A stretch of DNA of 49,930 nt from Sphingomonas parapaucimobilis NBRC 15100 (GTDB lineage Bacteria; Pseudomonadota; Alphaproteobacteria; Sphingomonadales; Sphingomonadaceae). A program made the position numbers and the translations under genes. The stretch covers positions 1-49,930 of the forward strand of contig NZ_BBPI01000017.1 in the NCBI RefSeq assembly GCF_000787715.1, read 5' to 3'. The notes beneath the pieces are model-generated. The model was not told the origin of the DNA. It did no database searches and saw only the letters and a list, made by a program, of their open reading frames with translations. Shown in pieces: positions 25,131-35,221 of this stretch; the stretch's first letter is position 1; every line of letters starts with the position of its first letter.

Positions 25131-26606
25131 ATGAGGCCTCGCACCCGCGTCCTTCTTCTCGTCACCGCCGCCTTGTCCGGCTGTACGGTCGGCCCCGATT
25201 ACCGCCCCGCCGCGCCGCAAGCGCTGGGGGTGCCCGATGCCTGGTCGGTGCCCGCCGCCACGGCGCAGGCGCAGGACCTCGGCCATTGGTGGCGGTCGTT
25301 TGACGATCCGCTGCTCGCCGAACTGGTCGAGCAGGCGGTGGTCGCCAATACCGATGTCGTCCAGGCGATCGCCCGGCTGCGACAGGCGCGCGAAAGCCTG
25401 ATCCAGAGCCGCGCCTCGCTGCTGCCCAATGTCTCCGGCTCGACCGGCTATCAGCGCAACGAGAATCTGCGCGGCGGGGGGCGCAGCTTCACGTTGCCCG
25501 ACGGCACCGTGGTCGACACCGGCGGGGGCGGCAGCAACAGCTTCACCGTGGGACTGTCGGCCAGTTACCAAGTCGGCCTGTTCGGCGAGGTACGCCGCAC
25601 GGTCGAGGCCACGCGGGCGACCTATGAGGGCGCGGGGTTCAACTATGCCGCGACGCTGCTGACCGTCGAGAGCGAGCTGGCGCGCAACTATATGCTGGCG
25701 CGTGCCTATCAGGCGCAGCTTGCCAATGCGCGGGCCAGCCTGTCGCTGCAGGACGACAATCTGGAGATTGCGGGCTTCCGCGTACAGGCGGGCCTCGTCT
25801 CCTCGCTCGATGCCGAACAGGCGCGGGGCCAGCGGGCACAGACCGCCGCCACCATCCCCTCGATCGAGCAGCAATATAATGCCGCCGTCTCGCGGCTGGG
25901 CGTGCTGACCGGCCAGGCGCCCGGCGCGGTCAAGGCGCGGCTCGCGGCGGTCAGGCCGATCCCCACCGGCCCGGCCGTGATCGGCACCGGCATCCCCGCC
26001 GATATCCTGCGCCGCCGCCCCGATGTCCGCGCCGCCGAGCGCAATCTGGCCGCCGCCACCGCGCGGATCGGCGTGGCGCAGGCGGCGCTCTATCCGGCGC
26101 TCGCCATTTCCGGGAACATCAACACGGCGGCGACCAGCATCGGCTCGTTGGGCGATGCGATCACCGGCAGCCTGTTTGCGGGGCTGACCCAGGCGATTTT
26201 CAACGGCGGGCGGCTGCGCAGCCAGGTGCGTAACGCGCAGGCGCTCGCCGATCAGAGCTATGCCGCCTATCAGGGCACCGTGCTGCTGGCGCTGGAGGAT
26301 GTCGAGAACGCCATCGTCGCGCTCAACACGGCGCGCGAGCGGGAGCGGCAATTCTCCATCCAACTCGATGCCGCGCGCAACTCGGCGATCCTGGCGCGTA
26401 GCCAGTACCGCTCGGGCCTCACCGACTTCACCACCCTGTCGCAACAGGAGGCGGCGTTCCTGAACGCGCAGAACGGGCTGGTTCAGGCTCGCTCCGACGC
26501 CGCGACCGCGCAAGTCGCGCTGTTCGCCGCGCTGGGCGGCGGATGGGACGACACGACCACCCCCGAAGCGCCGCCGCGCCTCGCCACAACCCCGGACAAC
26601 CGCTGA
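25131..26606 (+). CDS. NodT family outer-membrane efflux channel lipoprotein
   Basis: A 491-aa TolC-superfamily channel. The signal peptide ends in lipobox ALSGC (Cys18), followed by TVGPDYRPAAPQ, typical of NodT/OprM lipoproteins. Two repeated OEP domains show GHWWRSFDDPLLAELVEQAV and the second-half signature IPADILRRRPDVRAAERNLA. It would provide the outer-membrane exit for the adaptor and ABC genes that follow. Its stop overlaps the adaptor ATG (TGATG). The start at 25131 gives the signal peptide; the longer frame to 24939 runs through the repeat. Confidence 0.94.
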   Translation: MRPRTRVLLLVTAALSGCTVGPDYRPAAPQALGVPDAWSVPAATAQAQDLGHWWRSFDDPLLAELVEQAVVANTDVVQAIARLRQARESLIQSRASLLPNVSGSTGYQRNENLRGGGRSFTLPDGTVVDTGGGGSNSFTVGLSASYQVGLFGEVRRTVEATRATYEGAGFNYAATLLTVESELARNYMLARAYQAQLANARASLSLQDDNLEIAGFRVQAGLVSSLDAEQARGQRAQTAATIPSIEQQYNAAVSRLGVLTGQAPGAVKARLAAVRPIPTGPAVIGTGIPADILRRRPDVRAAERNLAAATARIGVAQAALYPALAISGNINTAATSIGSLGDAITGSLFAGLTQAIFNGGRLRSQVRNAQALADQSYAAYQGTVLLALEDVENAIVALNTARERERQFSIQLDAARNSAILARSQYRSGLTDFTTLSQQEAAFLNAQNGLVQARSDAATAQVALFAALGGGWDDTTTPEAPPRLATTPDNR

Positions 26607-27994
26607 TGGCCGACCAGACTCTCGACGATTTCCTGGGCGTGAAGCCACAGCCGCGCTGGCGCAAATGGGTGCAGTGGGGCGTGGTGATCGTCGGCGTCGT
26701 CCTGCTGGCGCTGCTGCTCAAAAGCTGTTTCGGCGGATCGAAGGAGGCGGGCTTCTCCACCGCGCCCGTGACGCGCGGCGACCTGACCGTGACCGTCTCG
26801 GCCACCGGCAAGCTCGCGCCGACCAACCAGGTGACGGTCGGCTCGCAGCTGTCGGGTCTGGTCACCAAGGTGGTGGTCGATGTGAACGACCGGGTGAAGG
26901 CGGGCGAGGCGCTGGCGCTGATCGATCCCGAACAGATCGATGACCAGATCCGCGCTGCGCAGGCGACGCTGGCCGCCAATGTCGCGCAGGTGGCGCAGGC
27001 GCGCGCGACCGTGTCGGAATCGCAGGCACAGCTCGCGCGGCTGGAACAGGTCTACAAGCTGTCGAACGGCCGCGTGCCCTCGGCCACCGAACTCCAGGCG
27101 GGGCGTGCCGATGCCCAGCGTGCGGTCGCGGCGCTGCGCGTGGCGGAGGCCAATGTGACGGCCGCCCGCGCGCAGCTGGCGCAGTCGCAGACCCAGCGCC
27201 AGCGTGCGATCATCCGCTCGCCCGTCTCCGGCGTGGTGCTGGCGCGGCAGGTCGATCCGGGCCAGACGGTCGCCGCCTCGTTCAACACGCCGACCCTGTT
27301 CGTGATCGCCGAAGACCTGACCAAGATGAAGCTGGAGGTCGCGATCGACGAAGCGGACGTAGGCGAGGTCAAGGTCGGGCAAAAGGCCAGTTTCACCGTC
27401 GACGCCTTTCCGGGGCGGACCTTCCCGGCGACGATCACCCGCGTCGATCTGGGGTCGAACCTGACGGTCAGCGCGGCGACCTCGTCCACCTCGTCCTCGG
27501 CCAGCGCCACCTCGACGACGGGGCAGGTGGTCAGCTATGCCGCCGATCTGACGGTGGCGAACCCGGACCTGCAACTGCGCCCCGGCATGACCGCGACCGC
27601 CGATATCGTGACGTCGGACAAGAAGAACGTGCTGCTGATCCCCAATGCCGCATTGCGCTTCAAGCCGTCGGACGGCGCGGGACAGGGCGGCGGCGGCATC
27701 GCCGGATCGCTGACCTTCAGACCACGCCGCGACCGGGCCGCGCGCACCGCGACCGTCCAGCGCGGCGCGACCCAGACCGTCTATGTCCGTGGACAGGACG
27801 GCAAGCCGCAGCCGATCCAGATCGTCACCGGCGACACCAACGGATCGATGACCGAGGTTCTGTCGGGTGGCCTGAAACCCGACATGCAGGTCATCACCGG
27901 CCAGCTGGCGGGCGGCGACAGCGCAGCGCCCCGTGGCGGTGGCCAGCGGCGTCAGGGCGGCGGCCAGCAGGGCGGGGGCGGCGGTGGCCGCTGA
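26606..27994 (+). CDS. macA: MacA-like periplasmic adaptor
   Basis: A 462-aa HlyD/MacA-family adaptor with one N-terminal anchor (WVQWGVVIVGVVLLALLLKS). MacA-like features are VTVSATGKLAPTNQVTVGSQ, LSGLVTKVVVDVNDRVKAGE and IIRSPVSGVVLARQVDPGQT, with a helical hairpin between. A Ser/Thr-rich insert (TSSTSSSASATSTTG) and a Gly/Gln-rich C-terminus (GGGQRRQGGGQQGGGG) are low-complexity additions. It overlaps the channel gene by one base and the ATPase gene by 11 bases. It couples the ABC pair to the NodT channel. Confidence 0.9.
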   Translation: MADQTLDDFLGVKPQPRWRKWVQWGVVIVGVVLLALLLKSCFGGSKEAGFSTAPVTRGDLTVTVSATGKLAPTNQVTVGSQLSGLVTKVVVDVNDRVKAGEALALIDPEQIDDQIRAAQATLAANVAQVAQARATVSESQAQLARLEQVYKLSNGRVPSATELQAGRADAQRAVAALRVAEANVTAARAQLAQSQTQRQRAIIRSPVSGVVLARQVDPGQTVAASFNTPTLFVIAEDLTKMKLEVAIDEADVGEVKVGQKASFTVDAFPGRTFPATITRVDLGSNLTVSAATSSTSSSASATSTTGQVVSYAADLTVANPDLQLRPGMTATADIVTSDKKNVLLIPNAALRFKPSDGAGQGGGGIAGSLTFRPRRDRAARTATVQRGATQTVYVRGQDGKPQPIQIVTGDTNGSMTEVLSGGLKPDMQVITGQLAGGDSAAPRGGGQRRQGGGQQGGGGGGR

Positions 27995-28715
27995 CGCCCC
28001 GCTCATCCAGCTTCGCGGCGTCACCAAGACCTATGGGATGGGCGCGACCCAGTTCCAGGCGCTGAAGGGTGTCGACCTTGACATTGCGGCGGGGGATTTC
28101 GTCGCGGTGATGGGGCCGTCTGGGTCGGGCAAATCGACCACGATGAACATATTGGGCTGCCTCGACGTGCCGAGCGGCGGCAATTTCCTGTTTCGCAGCC
28201 ATCATGTCGAGACGCTGGACCGCGACCAGCGGGCGATGCTGCGGCGGCGTTATCTGGGCTTCGTGTTCCAGGGCTTCAACCTGTTGTCGCGCACCACCGC
28301 GCTGGAGAATGTCGAGCTGCCGCTGCTCTATCGCGGCGAGGACAAAAGGACCCGGCGCGACCTGGGCATGGCGGCGCTGGAGAAGGTCGGCCTCGACAAA
28401 TGGTGGGACCATACCCCCGCCGAGCTGTCGGGCGGGCAGCAGCAGCGTGTGGCGATCGCCCGCGCCATCGTCACCAGCCCCGACGTCCTTCTGGCCGACG
28501 AACCGACCGGCAATCTCGATTCCGAACGCTCGGTCGAGATCATGGAATTGCTGACCGGCCTCAACCGCGACAGCAACATCACCGTGCTGATGGTCACGCA
28601 CGAGCCGGACATGGCGGCCTTCGCGCGCACCGTGATCCACTTCAAGGACGGGCTGGTCGATCGGGTCGAGGCGCAGCACCGGCCGGGTGTCGTGCCCGCC
28701 ATGGATATGTATTGA
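27984..28715 (+). CDS. MacB-type ABC transporter ATP-binding protein
   Basis: A 243-aa ATPase of the LolD/MacB group. Walker A GPSGSGKS is at 44-51, signature LSGGQQQR, Walker [13 protein letters not shown] and H-loop VTHEPD are all present. The LolD/MacB-type [20 protein letters not shown] is clear. The start is a GTG at 27984, placed inside the adaptor 3' end, because no ATG occurs before the family N-terminus ([13 protein letters not shown]). It is separate from the permease, whereas E. coli MacB fuses both. Confidence 0.93.
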   Translation: MAADAPLIQLRGVTKTYGMGATQFQALKGVDLDIAAGDFVAVMGPSGSGKSTTMNILGCLDVPSGGNFLFRSHHVETLDRDQRAMLRRRYLGFVFQGFNLLSRTTALENVELPLLYRGEDKRTRRDLGMAALEKVGLDKWWDHTPAELSGGQQQRVAIARAIVTSPDVLLADEPTGNLDSERSVEIMELLTGLNRDSNITVLMVTHEPDMAAFARTVIHFKDGLVDRVEAQHRPGVVPAMDMY

Positions 28716-29920
28716 TGTTCGGCACCACGCTCATCCTCGCCATCCGCTCGATCCGGCGGCATGTGCTGCGATCGTTCCTGACGACTTTGGGCATCATCAT
28801 CGGCGTCGGCGCGGTCGTGACCATGGTGACGCTGGGCAAGGCGACGACGGCCGCCGTGCAGCAGTCCATCTCGTCGCTGGGCACCAACATCCTTCAGGTC
28901 CGCCCCGGTCAGGGCTTCGGCCGCGGCGGCGGCGGCCCGCGTCCGCCCGACTTCAAGCCCGAGGATGTCGAGGCGATCGCCGACCAGATCGCGGGCGTCA
29001 CGGCGGTGGCACCGCAGGCGCAGACGACCGCGACCGCCATCTATGAGGGCGCGAACTGGTCGACGACCGTGACCGGCACGACGTTGGCCTATTTCACCGT
29101 ACAGCCCTGGCCGCTGGCCTCCGGGCGATACTGGACGGGCGCGGAGCAGGCGGCGGGCAAGGCGGTGTGCGTCATCGGCAATACCGTGCGCCAGAATCTG
29201 TTCCGCAGCACCGATGCGGTGGGCAAGCGCTTCCGTATCGGGGCGATCAGCTGCGACGTGGTGGGCGTGCTGACGACGCGCGGGCAGGGGGGCTTCGGCG
29301 ATCAGGATGACGTGGTGCTGATGCCGATCAAGGCAGTGCAGCGGCGCTTCACCGGCAGCCGCGATATCCGCCTGATGCTGGTCGGCGTCGATCAGGCCTA
29401 TTCGACCTCGGCGGTGCAATCGTCCCTGACCGACCTGCTGCGCGAGCGGCGTAGCATCACCGGCGGCAAGGACGATGACTTCAACATCTTCGACACCAAG
29501 CAGATCAGCGACACGCTGACCAGCACGACGACGATGCTGACCCGGATCGTCGCGGCGGTGGCGGCGATCAGCCTGGTGGTCGGCGGCATCGGCATCATGA
29601 ACATCATGCTGGTGTCGGTGACCGAGCGCACGCGCGAAATCGGCATCCGCCTGGCGATCGGCGCGGTCGCGCGCGAGGTGCTGATGCAGTTCCTGGTCGA
29701 GGCGGTGGTGCTGTCCTGCCTGGGCGGGATCATCGGCCTGATCCTGGCGCAGGCGATCATCGCCCTGCTGGTTCCGCTGATGCAGGTGCCCTGGACCTTC
29801 GACCCCCAGATCAACATCATCGCCTTTGCGATCTCGGCGGTGATCGGGGTCGTCTTCGGCTATTTCCCGGCGCGGCGGGCCGCGGCGCTCAATCCGATTG
29901 ACGCGCTACGGCACGAGTGA
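28715..29920 (+). CDS. MacB-type ABC transporter permease
   Basis: A 401-aa FtsX/MacB-type permease: N-terminal helix [20 protein letters not shown], a large periplasmic domain (Mac[24 protein letters not shown]), then three C-terminal helices including [33 protein letters not shown] coupling ([13 protein letters not shown]) and [20 protein letters not shown]. It overlaps the ATPase stop by one base. These MacB systems drive export of peptides, toxins or macrolides through an adaptor and channel. The end overlaps the convergent mocA-like gene by 32 bp. Confidence 0.93.
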   Translation: MFGTTLILAIRSIRRHVLRSFLTTLGIIIGVGAVVTMVTLGKATTAAVQQSISSLGTNILQVRPGQGFGRGGGGPRPPDFKPEDVEAIADQIAGVTAVAPQAQTTATAIYEGANWSTTVTGTTLAYFTVQPWPLASGRYWTGAEQAAGKAVCVIGNTVRQNLFRSTDAVGKRFRIGAISCDVVGVLTTRGQGGFGDQDDVVLMPIKAVQRRFTGSRDIRLMLVGVDQAYSTSAVQSSLTDLLRERRSITGGKDDDFNIFDTKQISDTLTSTTTMLTRIVAAVAAISLVVGGIGIMNIMLVSVTERTREIGIRLAIGAVAREVLMQFLVEAVVLSCLGGIIGLILAQAIIALLVPLMQVPWTFDPQINIIAFAISAVIGVVFGYFPARRAAALNPIDALRHE

Positions 29921-30512
29921 TCGTCCGCTCGGGCGCGTGGACGAGCTGCCGGAGCTTTTCCAGATCCTCGGGCGTATCGATATCGATCAGCTCCGCCGGG
30001 GCGGTCACGACATGCCGCCCGCCCGCCACCAGCCTGCGGCCGCCTTCGTCGCCTTCCAGCTTGAGCAGCGCCTCGAACTGGCCTGAGCCGAAGACGCCCG
30101 GCGGGGTGGGGTGTTCGCCATTGCTCGACACCACGACCGAGTCCGGCCCGTCAAAGGCATCGAACAGGCGATAGATATGCGCCGCCGTCACGCGCGGCAT
30201 ATCGGCCAGCGCGATCAGGATCGCCTGGGGTGAGGTCGCCATGGCCTCGCGCACGCCCAGATGCATGGAGTGGGACATGCCCTGTCCGACATCGTCATTA
30301 TGGATCACCCGGTATCCGCGTGCCCCGAAGTCGAGCTGGCAACCGTCCGTCACCACGATCCGGTCGGCAAAGGGAATGCTCTCCAATGCGGTGGTGACGT
30401 GAAAACCGACCGGCTTGCCGAGAAATTCGGCCTCCAGCTTGTTTGCCATCCCAAAGCGGCTCGACTGTCCCGCCGCGAGCAGGACGAGCACCACATCCTT
30501 AGGGTCGATCAT
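29889..30512 (-). CDS. MocA-like molybdenum cofactor nucleotidyltransferase
   Basis: A 207-aa NTP_transf_3 protein. The nucleotide-binding start [20 protein letters not shown] and the later [20 protein letters not shown] match the MocA/MobA-like group, which attaches CMP (or a related nucleotide) to the molybdenum cofactor. Placement as last gene of a molybdoenzyme operon supports a role in cofactor conversion to the MCD form or insertion. It overlaps xdhC by 14 bp. Specificity (CTP versus GTP) is not readable. Confidence 0.88.
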   Translation of the reverse strand: MIDPKDVVLVLLAAGQSSRFGMANKLEAEFLGKPVGFHVTTALESIPFADRIVVTDGCQLDFGARGYRVIHNDDVGQGMSHSMHLGVREAMATSPQAILIALADMPRVTAAHIYRLFDAFDGPDSVVVSSNGEHPTPPGVFGSGQFEALLKLEGDEGGRRLVAGGRHVVTAPAELIDIDTPEDLEKLRQLVHAPERTITRAVARQSD

Positions 30513-31422
30513 GAAAGGCTCCTATCATCGCCGCCGCGATCGACAGCGCGATCTCGGAGGGGCCGATCGCACCGATGTCGAGGCCGACAGGGCCATCGAT
30601 CCGGTCGATCGCTGACGGAGAAACGCCCATCGCCGCCAGACGCTCCCGCCGCGCGGCATGGCTGCGCCGACTGCCCAGCGCGCCGACATAGGCGGTGTCG
30701 CTCGCCAGCGCGGCGACCAGCGCGGGGTCGTCGATCTTGGTGTCGTGGCTCAGCGTCACGACGGCGGTGGCGGGGCCGGGCGCATAGGCCGCCACCGCCT
30801 CGTCCGGCCAGCGATCGTCGAGCGTGACGCCCGGAAAGCGCTCCTCGGTCAGGAAGCGCGCGCGCGGATCGATGACGACCGTCGCGATGCCGAGCGTCTG
30901 CGCCAGTTGCGCCAGGCTCTGCGCGATCTGCACCGCGCCGACGATCAGCAACCGGCGCGGCGGGTCGTAGCGATTGGCGAAGACCTCGCCGGTCTCCACG
31001 GGCCGCAGGTCCGAATGGCCGGTGGCCAGGTCGGTCGTGACGGTCAGGGCGCGGCCGGCCTCGCGGGCCTCGGCGATCCGGTCGAAGATTTCGGGATCGA
31101 AGCCGTCCGCCGATACGGGCTGGACCATCACCGCGATCTCGCCGCCGCAGGGCAGGCCGACTTCCCAGGCGGAGGCATCGGCGACACCATAGCGCTTCAC
31201 CTGGAAGGGCGCGCCCGCGATGACTTCGGCGGCGGTGTGGAGGATGTCGTTCTCGACACAGCCGCCCGACACCGACCCCTCGAACCGGCCATCGGCATGG
31301 ACCAGCATATGGCTGCCGCGCGGACGCGGTGCCGACCCCCAGGTCGACACCACGGTCGCGATCGCCATCGGCTCGCCCCGCCATTCGCAGGCGGCGGCGA
31401 GGACGCTGTCATGGTCGCTCAT
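30499..31422 (-). CDS. XdhC family molybdenum cofactor insertion protein
   Basis: A 307-aa XdhC/CoxI-family protein that binds molybdenum cofactor, allows sulfuration and inserts it into xanthine-oxidase-type enzymes. Signatures are CEWRGEPMAIATVVSTWGSA, GRFEGSVSGGCVENDI with its Cys, and a Rossmann half with LLIVGAVQIAQSLAQLAQTL and YVGALGSRRSHAARRERL. The ATG at 31422 shares one base with the stop of the large subunit (TGATG). Equivalent in role to E. coli PaoD. Confidence 0.93.
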   Translation of the reverse strand: MSDHDSVLAAACEWRGEPMAIATVVSTWGSAPRPRGSHMLVHADGRFEGSVSGGCVENDILHTAAEVIAGAPFQVKRYGVADASAWEVGLPCGGEIAVMVQPVSADGFDPEIFDRIAEAREAGRALTVTTDLATGHSDLRPVETGEVFANRYDPPRRLLIVGAVQIAQSLAQLAQTLGIATVVIDPRARFLTEERFPGVTLDDRWPDEAVAAYAPGPATAVVTLSHDTKIDDPALVAALASDTAYVGALGSRRSHAARRERLAAMGVSPSAIDRIDGPVGLDIGAIGPSEIALSIAAAMIGAFHDRP

Positions 31423-33659
31423 CAAAGCGCCGGGAGGTGATCGAGCAGCTTGTCGAGCGTCACCGGCATCTCGCGCACCCGGACACCCGTGGCATTGTAG
31501 ATGGCGTTGACCACCGCCGGGGCCGCGCCGGAAATGCCCAGCTCGCCGATCCCCTTGGCATGGATCGGATTGGCGTGGATGTCACGCTCGTCGAGGAAAT
31601 GGACTTCCAGCTGGGGCACGTCGGCATTCACCGGCACATGATATTCGGCGAGGTCGTGGTTCACCACCTTGCCCGTGCGCGGATCGTGGATCAGATCCTC
31701 GGTCAGCGCGGTGCCGATGCCGAAGGTCATGCCGCCCAGGCACTGCGAGCGCGCCGTCTTGGCGTTGAGCACGCGCCCGGCCGCGAACACGCCCAGCATC
31801 CGCCGGACCCGTACTTCGCCGGTGATGACGTTCACACCGACCTCGGCGAAATGTGCGCCGTAACCGGCCTGGCTATACTGCTTCTCCTGCGCGCCCGGCT
31901 TGATCTCGCCGATCGCGGACAGGCCCTTTTCGCCGACCAGCTCGCCGATCGGGACCGAGCGGTTGTCGCCGATCGCCATGCCGTCCTTGAGCGTCAGTGC
32001 ATCGGGTTCGACACCCATCGCCTTGGCGAGCTTCTCGCGCACGCGTTCGGCCGCCAGATAGACCGCCGAGCCCGCCGAGGCGGCGCCCCAGGACCCGCCC
32101 GAACCGGCGGCGGGGGGATCGTTGGTGTCGCCCAGCGCCATCGTCACGCGCTCGACCGGCAGGCCCAGGATCTCGGCGGCGATCTGCGCCATGATCGTGT
32201 AGCTGCCCGTGCCGATATCGGTCATCGCCGAGGAAACGGTCGCGCTGCCATCGGGGTGGAGTTCGACCTTGGCGGCCGACTGCTGCAACTGGTTGGAGCG
32301 GCAGGCGGCGGCAACGCCCATGCCGATCAGCCAGTCGCCCTCGCGCCGCTGGCCCGGCTTCCGGCGCTGGTCCCAGCCGAAATGCCTGGCGCCTTCCTCC
32401 AGCGAGCGGGTCAGCTGGCGGGTGGAATAGGGGACCTTGAGTTCCGGGTCCTGCTCGGGATCGTTGACCTTGCGCAGGGCGATCGGGTCCATGCCGATCG
32501 CCTCGGCCAGCTCGTCCATGGCGCATTCCATGCCGACCATGCCGACCGCCTCGCCCGGCGCGCGCATCGAGCCCGACAGCGTCCAGTTCAGCCGCACCAC
32601 GTCATGGTTGATCCGCCGATTCTCACCGCCATAGAGGAAGTGCGTACCGATCCCGACGGGTTCGAAGAAGTCTTCGTCGGGCAGGTTGGAGGTGATCGAT
32701 TCATGGCCCAGCGCGACGATCCTGCCGCCCGCCTCGGCACCCAGCCGCATCCGCTGTTCGGTGTTGGAACGGCGCACGGTCGCCTCGAACACCTGCTGGC
32801 GCAGCATCACGGCCTTGACCGGGCGACCCAGCTGCTTGGCGGCGATGGCGGCGGCGACGCTCTCGGGGGCGATGCCCAGCTTCGACCCGAACCCGCCACC
32901 GATATAGCGCGAGATGATCCGCACCTTGGACGCCGACACGCCCAGCGCCTTGGCCAGCTGCTGCGCGTCGGAGGTCGGCATCTGGTAGGCACCGTACAGC
33001 GTCAGCGCACCGTCTTCCCACACCGCGATCGAGGCGTGGGGCTCCATCGCCGCCGAGTTCTGGCTGGGGGTGGTGTAGGTGACGTCGACCTTGACGGCGG
33101 CATTCTCGAACGCCTTGTCGAAATCGCCCTGGTCGTAATGGCCCTTGATCAGGCCGTCGGGCGCGGGCTCGGCCTCGCCCTTGTTCGCCTCATAGTCGAA
33201 GGTGCCGTCGAGCGGTTCGTAATCGACCTTCAGCTGCTTGGCGGCGTCGCGTGCCACCTCGAAGCTCTCGGCGACGACGATGGCGATGATCTCGCCGAAA
33301 TAGTCGACCGTGCGCACGCCTTGCGTCGGCGCGCTCGTCTCACCGCCCTGCTGCGAGTTGCGGATGAAGGTGTCATAGTCGGTGATGACGTCGATGACGC
33401 CGGGAATGGCCTTAACCGCATCGGCGTCGATCGTCTTGATCTTCGCATGGCCCCTGGTCGCACTGACCAGCACGCCATGCGCCACATTCTCGATGGCGTA
33501 CTCGGCGGCGTAGGTGGCGGTCCCCGTCACCTTTTTCGGGCCGTCCACCCGGTCGAGCGGTTTGGAAATCACGCCCTGCACGCCCGTGTCGAGCAGACTG
33601 TCGGGATGCGGCTGATTCATGGTCAGCGCGTTTTTGTCGTCCTTGCCGAATCCGAACAT
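31422..33659 (-). CDS. Xanthine dehydrogenase family molybdopterin-binding subunit (PaoC-like)
   Basis: A 745-aa catalytic subunit. The N-terminal a/b hammerhead (KPLDRVDGPKKVTGTATYAA) and Mo-binding domains are visible: SRYIGGGFGSKLG, GTHFLYGGENRRINHDVVRL, SGSMRAPGEAVGMVGMECAM and SGGSWGAASAGSAV. The catalytic Glu is in AKGIGELGISGAAPAVVNAI near the C-terminus. It would oxidise aldehydes or aromatic heterocycles; the exact substrate is unknown. No signal peptide is seen. It is 4 bp from the FAD subunit gene. Confidence 0.94.
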   Translation of the reverse strand: MFGFGKDDKNALTMNQPHPDSLLDTGVQGVISKPLDRVDGPKKVTGTATYAAEYAIENVAHGVLVSATRGHAKIKTIDADAVKAIPGVIDVITDYDTFIRNSQQGGETSAPTQGVRTVDYFGEIIAIVVAESFEVARDAAKQLKVDYEPLDGTFDYEANKGEAEPAPDGLIKGHYDQGDFDKAFENAAVKVDVTYTTPSQNSAAMEPHASIAVWEDGALTLYGAYQMPTSDAQQLAKALGVSASKVRIISRYIGGGFGSKLGIAPESVAAAIAAKQLGRPVKAVMLRQQVFEATVRRSNTEQRMRLGAEAGGRIVALGHESITSNLPDEDFFEPVGIGTHFLYGGENRRINHDVVRLNWTLSGSMRAPGEAVGMVGMECAMDELAEAIGMDPIALRKVNDPEQDPELKVPYSTRQLTRSLEEGARHFGWDQRRKPGQRREGDWLIGMGVAAACRSNQLQQSAAKVELHPDGSATVSSAMTDIGTGSYTIMAQIAAEILGLPVERVTMALGDTNDPPAAGSGGSWGAASAGSAVYLAAERVREKLAKAMGVEPDALTLKDGMAIGDNRSVPIGELVGEKGLSAIGEIKPGAQEKQYSQAGYGAHFAEVGVNVITGEVRVRRMLGVFAAGRVLNAKTARSQCLGGMTFGIGTALTEDLIHDPRTGKVVNHDLAEYHVPVNADVPQLEVHFLDERDIHANPIHAKGIGELGISGAAPAVVNAIYNATGVRVREMPVTLDKLLDHLPAL

Positions 33660-33663
33660 GGGA

Positions 33664-34647
33664 TCAGCCCTCCTGCGTCAGTTCACGGAGCGTCGCGACC
33701 AGAATGCGGCGCGTCAGCGGAATCTTGAAGTCGTTCGAGCCATAGCCCCTGGCGTCCGCCAGCAGCGCATCGGCGGCGGCGTGGAAGCTGGCATCGGTCG
33801 GCTCCTGTCCGACCAGCGCGGCCTCCACCGCCTCGTTGCGCCATGGCATCGGGCCAAGCCCGCCAAAGGCGAGGCGTGCCGAGGTGATCCGGCCGCCCTC
33901 GACGGCGACGATCCCGGCGACCGAAACCAGCGCAAAGGCATAGGATGCCCGGTCGCGAACCTTGCGATAGGTCTGGCGACCCGCCGGGGCGGGGGGCAGC
34001 TCGACATGGGTGATCAGCTCGCCCGGCTCCAGCACATTCTCGATCTCGGGCATATTACCCGGCAGGCGATAGAACTCGCCGATCGCGATCCGGCGGCGAT
34101 CGCCATCGGGCTTTTGCGTGACGATCACCGCCTCCAGTGCGCGCATGGCGACCGCCATGTCGCTGGGGTGAGTCGCGATGCACTGGTCCGAGGTGCCGAG
34201 GATCGCGAGGATGCGGTTCTCGCCGCCGATCGCCGAACATCCGCTGCCCGGCTCGCGCTTGTTGCAGGGGGTGGCGGGGTCGTAGAAATAATAGCAGCGC
34301 GTCCGCTGGAGCAGGTTGCCGCCGGTCGACGCCTTGTTGCGCAGCTGCCCCGAGGCGCCCGCCAGCAAGGCGCGCGACAGCACCGGATAGCGCTCGATCA
34401 CGCGCTTGTCGGCGGCAAGGTCGCTATTGGGCACCAGCGCACCGATGGTCAGCCCGCCATCCTCGCGCTCCTCGATGTCGGTCAGGGGCAGGCGGCTGAT
34501 GTCGATCAGAGTCTCGGGCGCCTCGACCTGCAATTTCATCAGGTCGAGCAGGTTCGTGCCGCCTGCGATGAAGCGCGCGCCAGGGACCGCCCCGTCGCGG
34601 GTTGCCGTCGCGACCGAATCGGCGCGCGCATAGTCGAACAGCTTCAT
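33664..34647 (-). CDS. FAD-binding subunit of the molybdoenzyme with 4Fe-4S insertion (PaoB-like)
   Basis: A 327-aa FAD subunit (CoxM/PaoB family). The FAD-binding [20 protein letters not shown] is at the N-terminus, and [13 protein letters not shown] follows. Cysteines 118, 128, 137 and 156 ([30 protein letters not shown]) form an insertion like that in PaoB, where it carries an extra 4Fe-4S cluster. The start overlaps the small subunit stop by four bases (ATGA). The gene order small-medium-large matches PaoABC. Confidence 0.92.
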   Translation of the reverse strand: MKLFDYARADSVATATRDGAVPGARFIAGGTNLLDLMKLQVEAPETLIDISRLPLTDIEEREDGGLTIGALVPNSDLAADKRVIERYPVLSRALLAGASGQLRNKASTGGNLLQRTRCYYFYDPATPCNKREPGSGCSAIGGENRILAILGTSDQCIATHPSDMAVAMRALEAVIVTQKPDGDRRRIAIGEFYRLPGNMPEIENVLEPGELITHVELPPAPAGRQTYRKVRDRASYAFALVSVAGIVAVEGGRITSARLAFGGLGPMPWRNEAVEAALVGQEPTDASFHAAADALLADARGYGSNDFKIPLTRRILVATLRELTQEG

Positions 34648-35180
34648 GCCGCGACCTCCTTGCCGACATCCTCATTGGGATTGCGGTCGCCCAGACCCGC
34701 CGCATCGCGGATCGCATCGACGATATTGGGATAGGCGGCGCAGCGACACAGATTGCCGCTCATCCGCTCGGAGATTTCCTCGACCGTCAGCTCGGCCGCG
34801 CCCAGATCCCCGGTGACATGGCTGGGCCAGCCCTTCTTCACTTCGTCCATCATGCCGACCGCCGAGCAGATCTGCCCCGGCGTGCAATATCCGCACTGGA
34901 AGCCGTCATGGCGGACGAAGGCGTCCTGCAAGGGGTGGAGGTTGCCCGGCTGGCCCAGCCCCTCGATGGTGGTGATCTCGTCATTCTGATGCATCACCGC
35001 CAGCGTCAGGCAGCTGTTCACGCGGCGGCCGTTGACCAGCATCGTGCAAGCACCGCACTGACCATGGTCGCAGCCCTTCTTGGAGCCGGTCAGGCCCAGA
35101 TGCTCGCGACACAGATCGAGAAGGGAGGTTCGGACATCGACCTCGATGTCATGCGATTGACCATTGATTGTGAAATGCAT
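34644..35180 (-). CDS. 2Fe-2S subunit of the molybdoenzyme (PaoA-like)
   Basis: A 178-aa ferredoxin-like subunit with two 2Fe-2S clusters: plant-type [20 protein letters not shown] with Cys37, 42, 45 and 57, and the four-helix domain with CGYC (96, 99) and CRC (145, 147). I start at the ATG at 35180 ([14 protein letters not shown]) because GGGGATGCCGC precedes it and it matches family starts. The alternative at 35216 adds 12 residues. No Tat signal is visible, unlike E. coli PaoA, so the enzyme is predicted to be cytosolic. The divergent glpQ-like gene begins 41 bp away. Confidence 0.93.
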   Translation of the reverse strand: MHFTINGQSHDIEVDVRTSLLDLCREHLGLTGSKKGCDHGQCGACTMLVNGRRVNSCLTLAVMHQNDEITTIEGLGQPGNLHPLQDAFVRHDGFQCGYCTPGQICSAVGMMDEVKKGWPSHVTGDLGAAELTVEEISERMSGNLCRCAAYPNIVDAIRDAAGLGDRNPNEDVGKEVAA

Positions 35181-35221
35181 GCGGCATCCCCTTTGGGAAC
35201 AGGATTGGATGAACAAACGCC

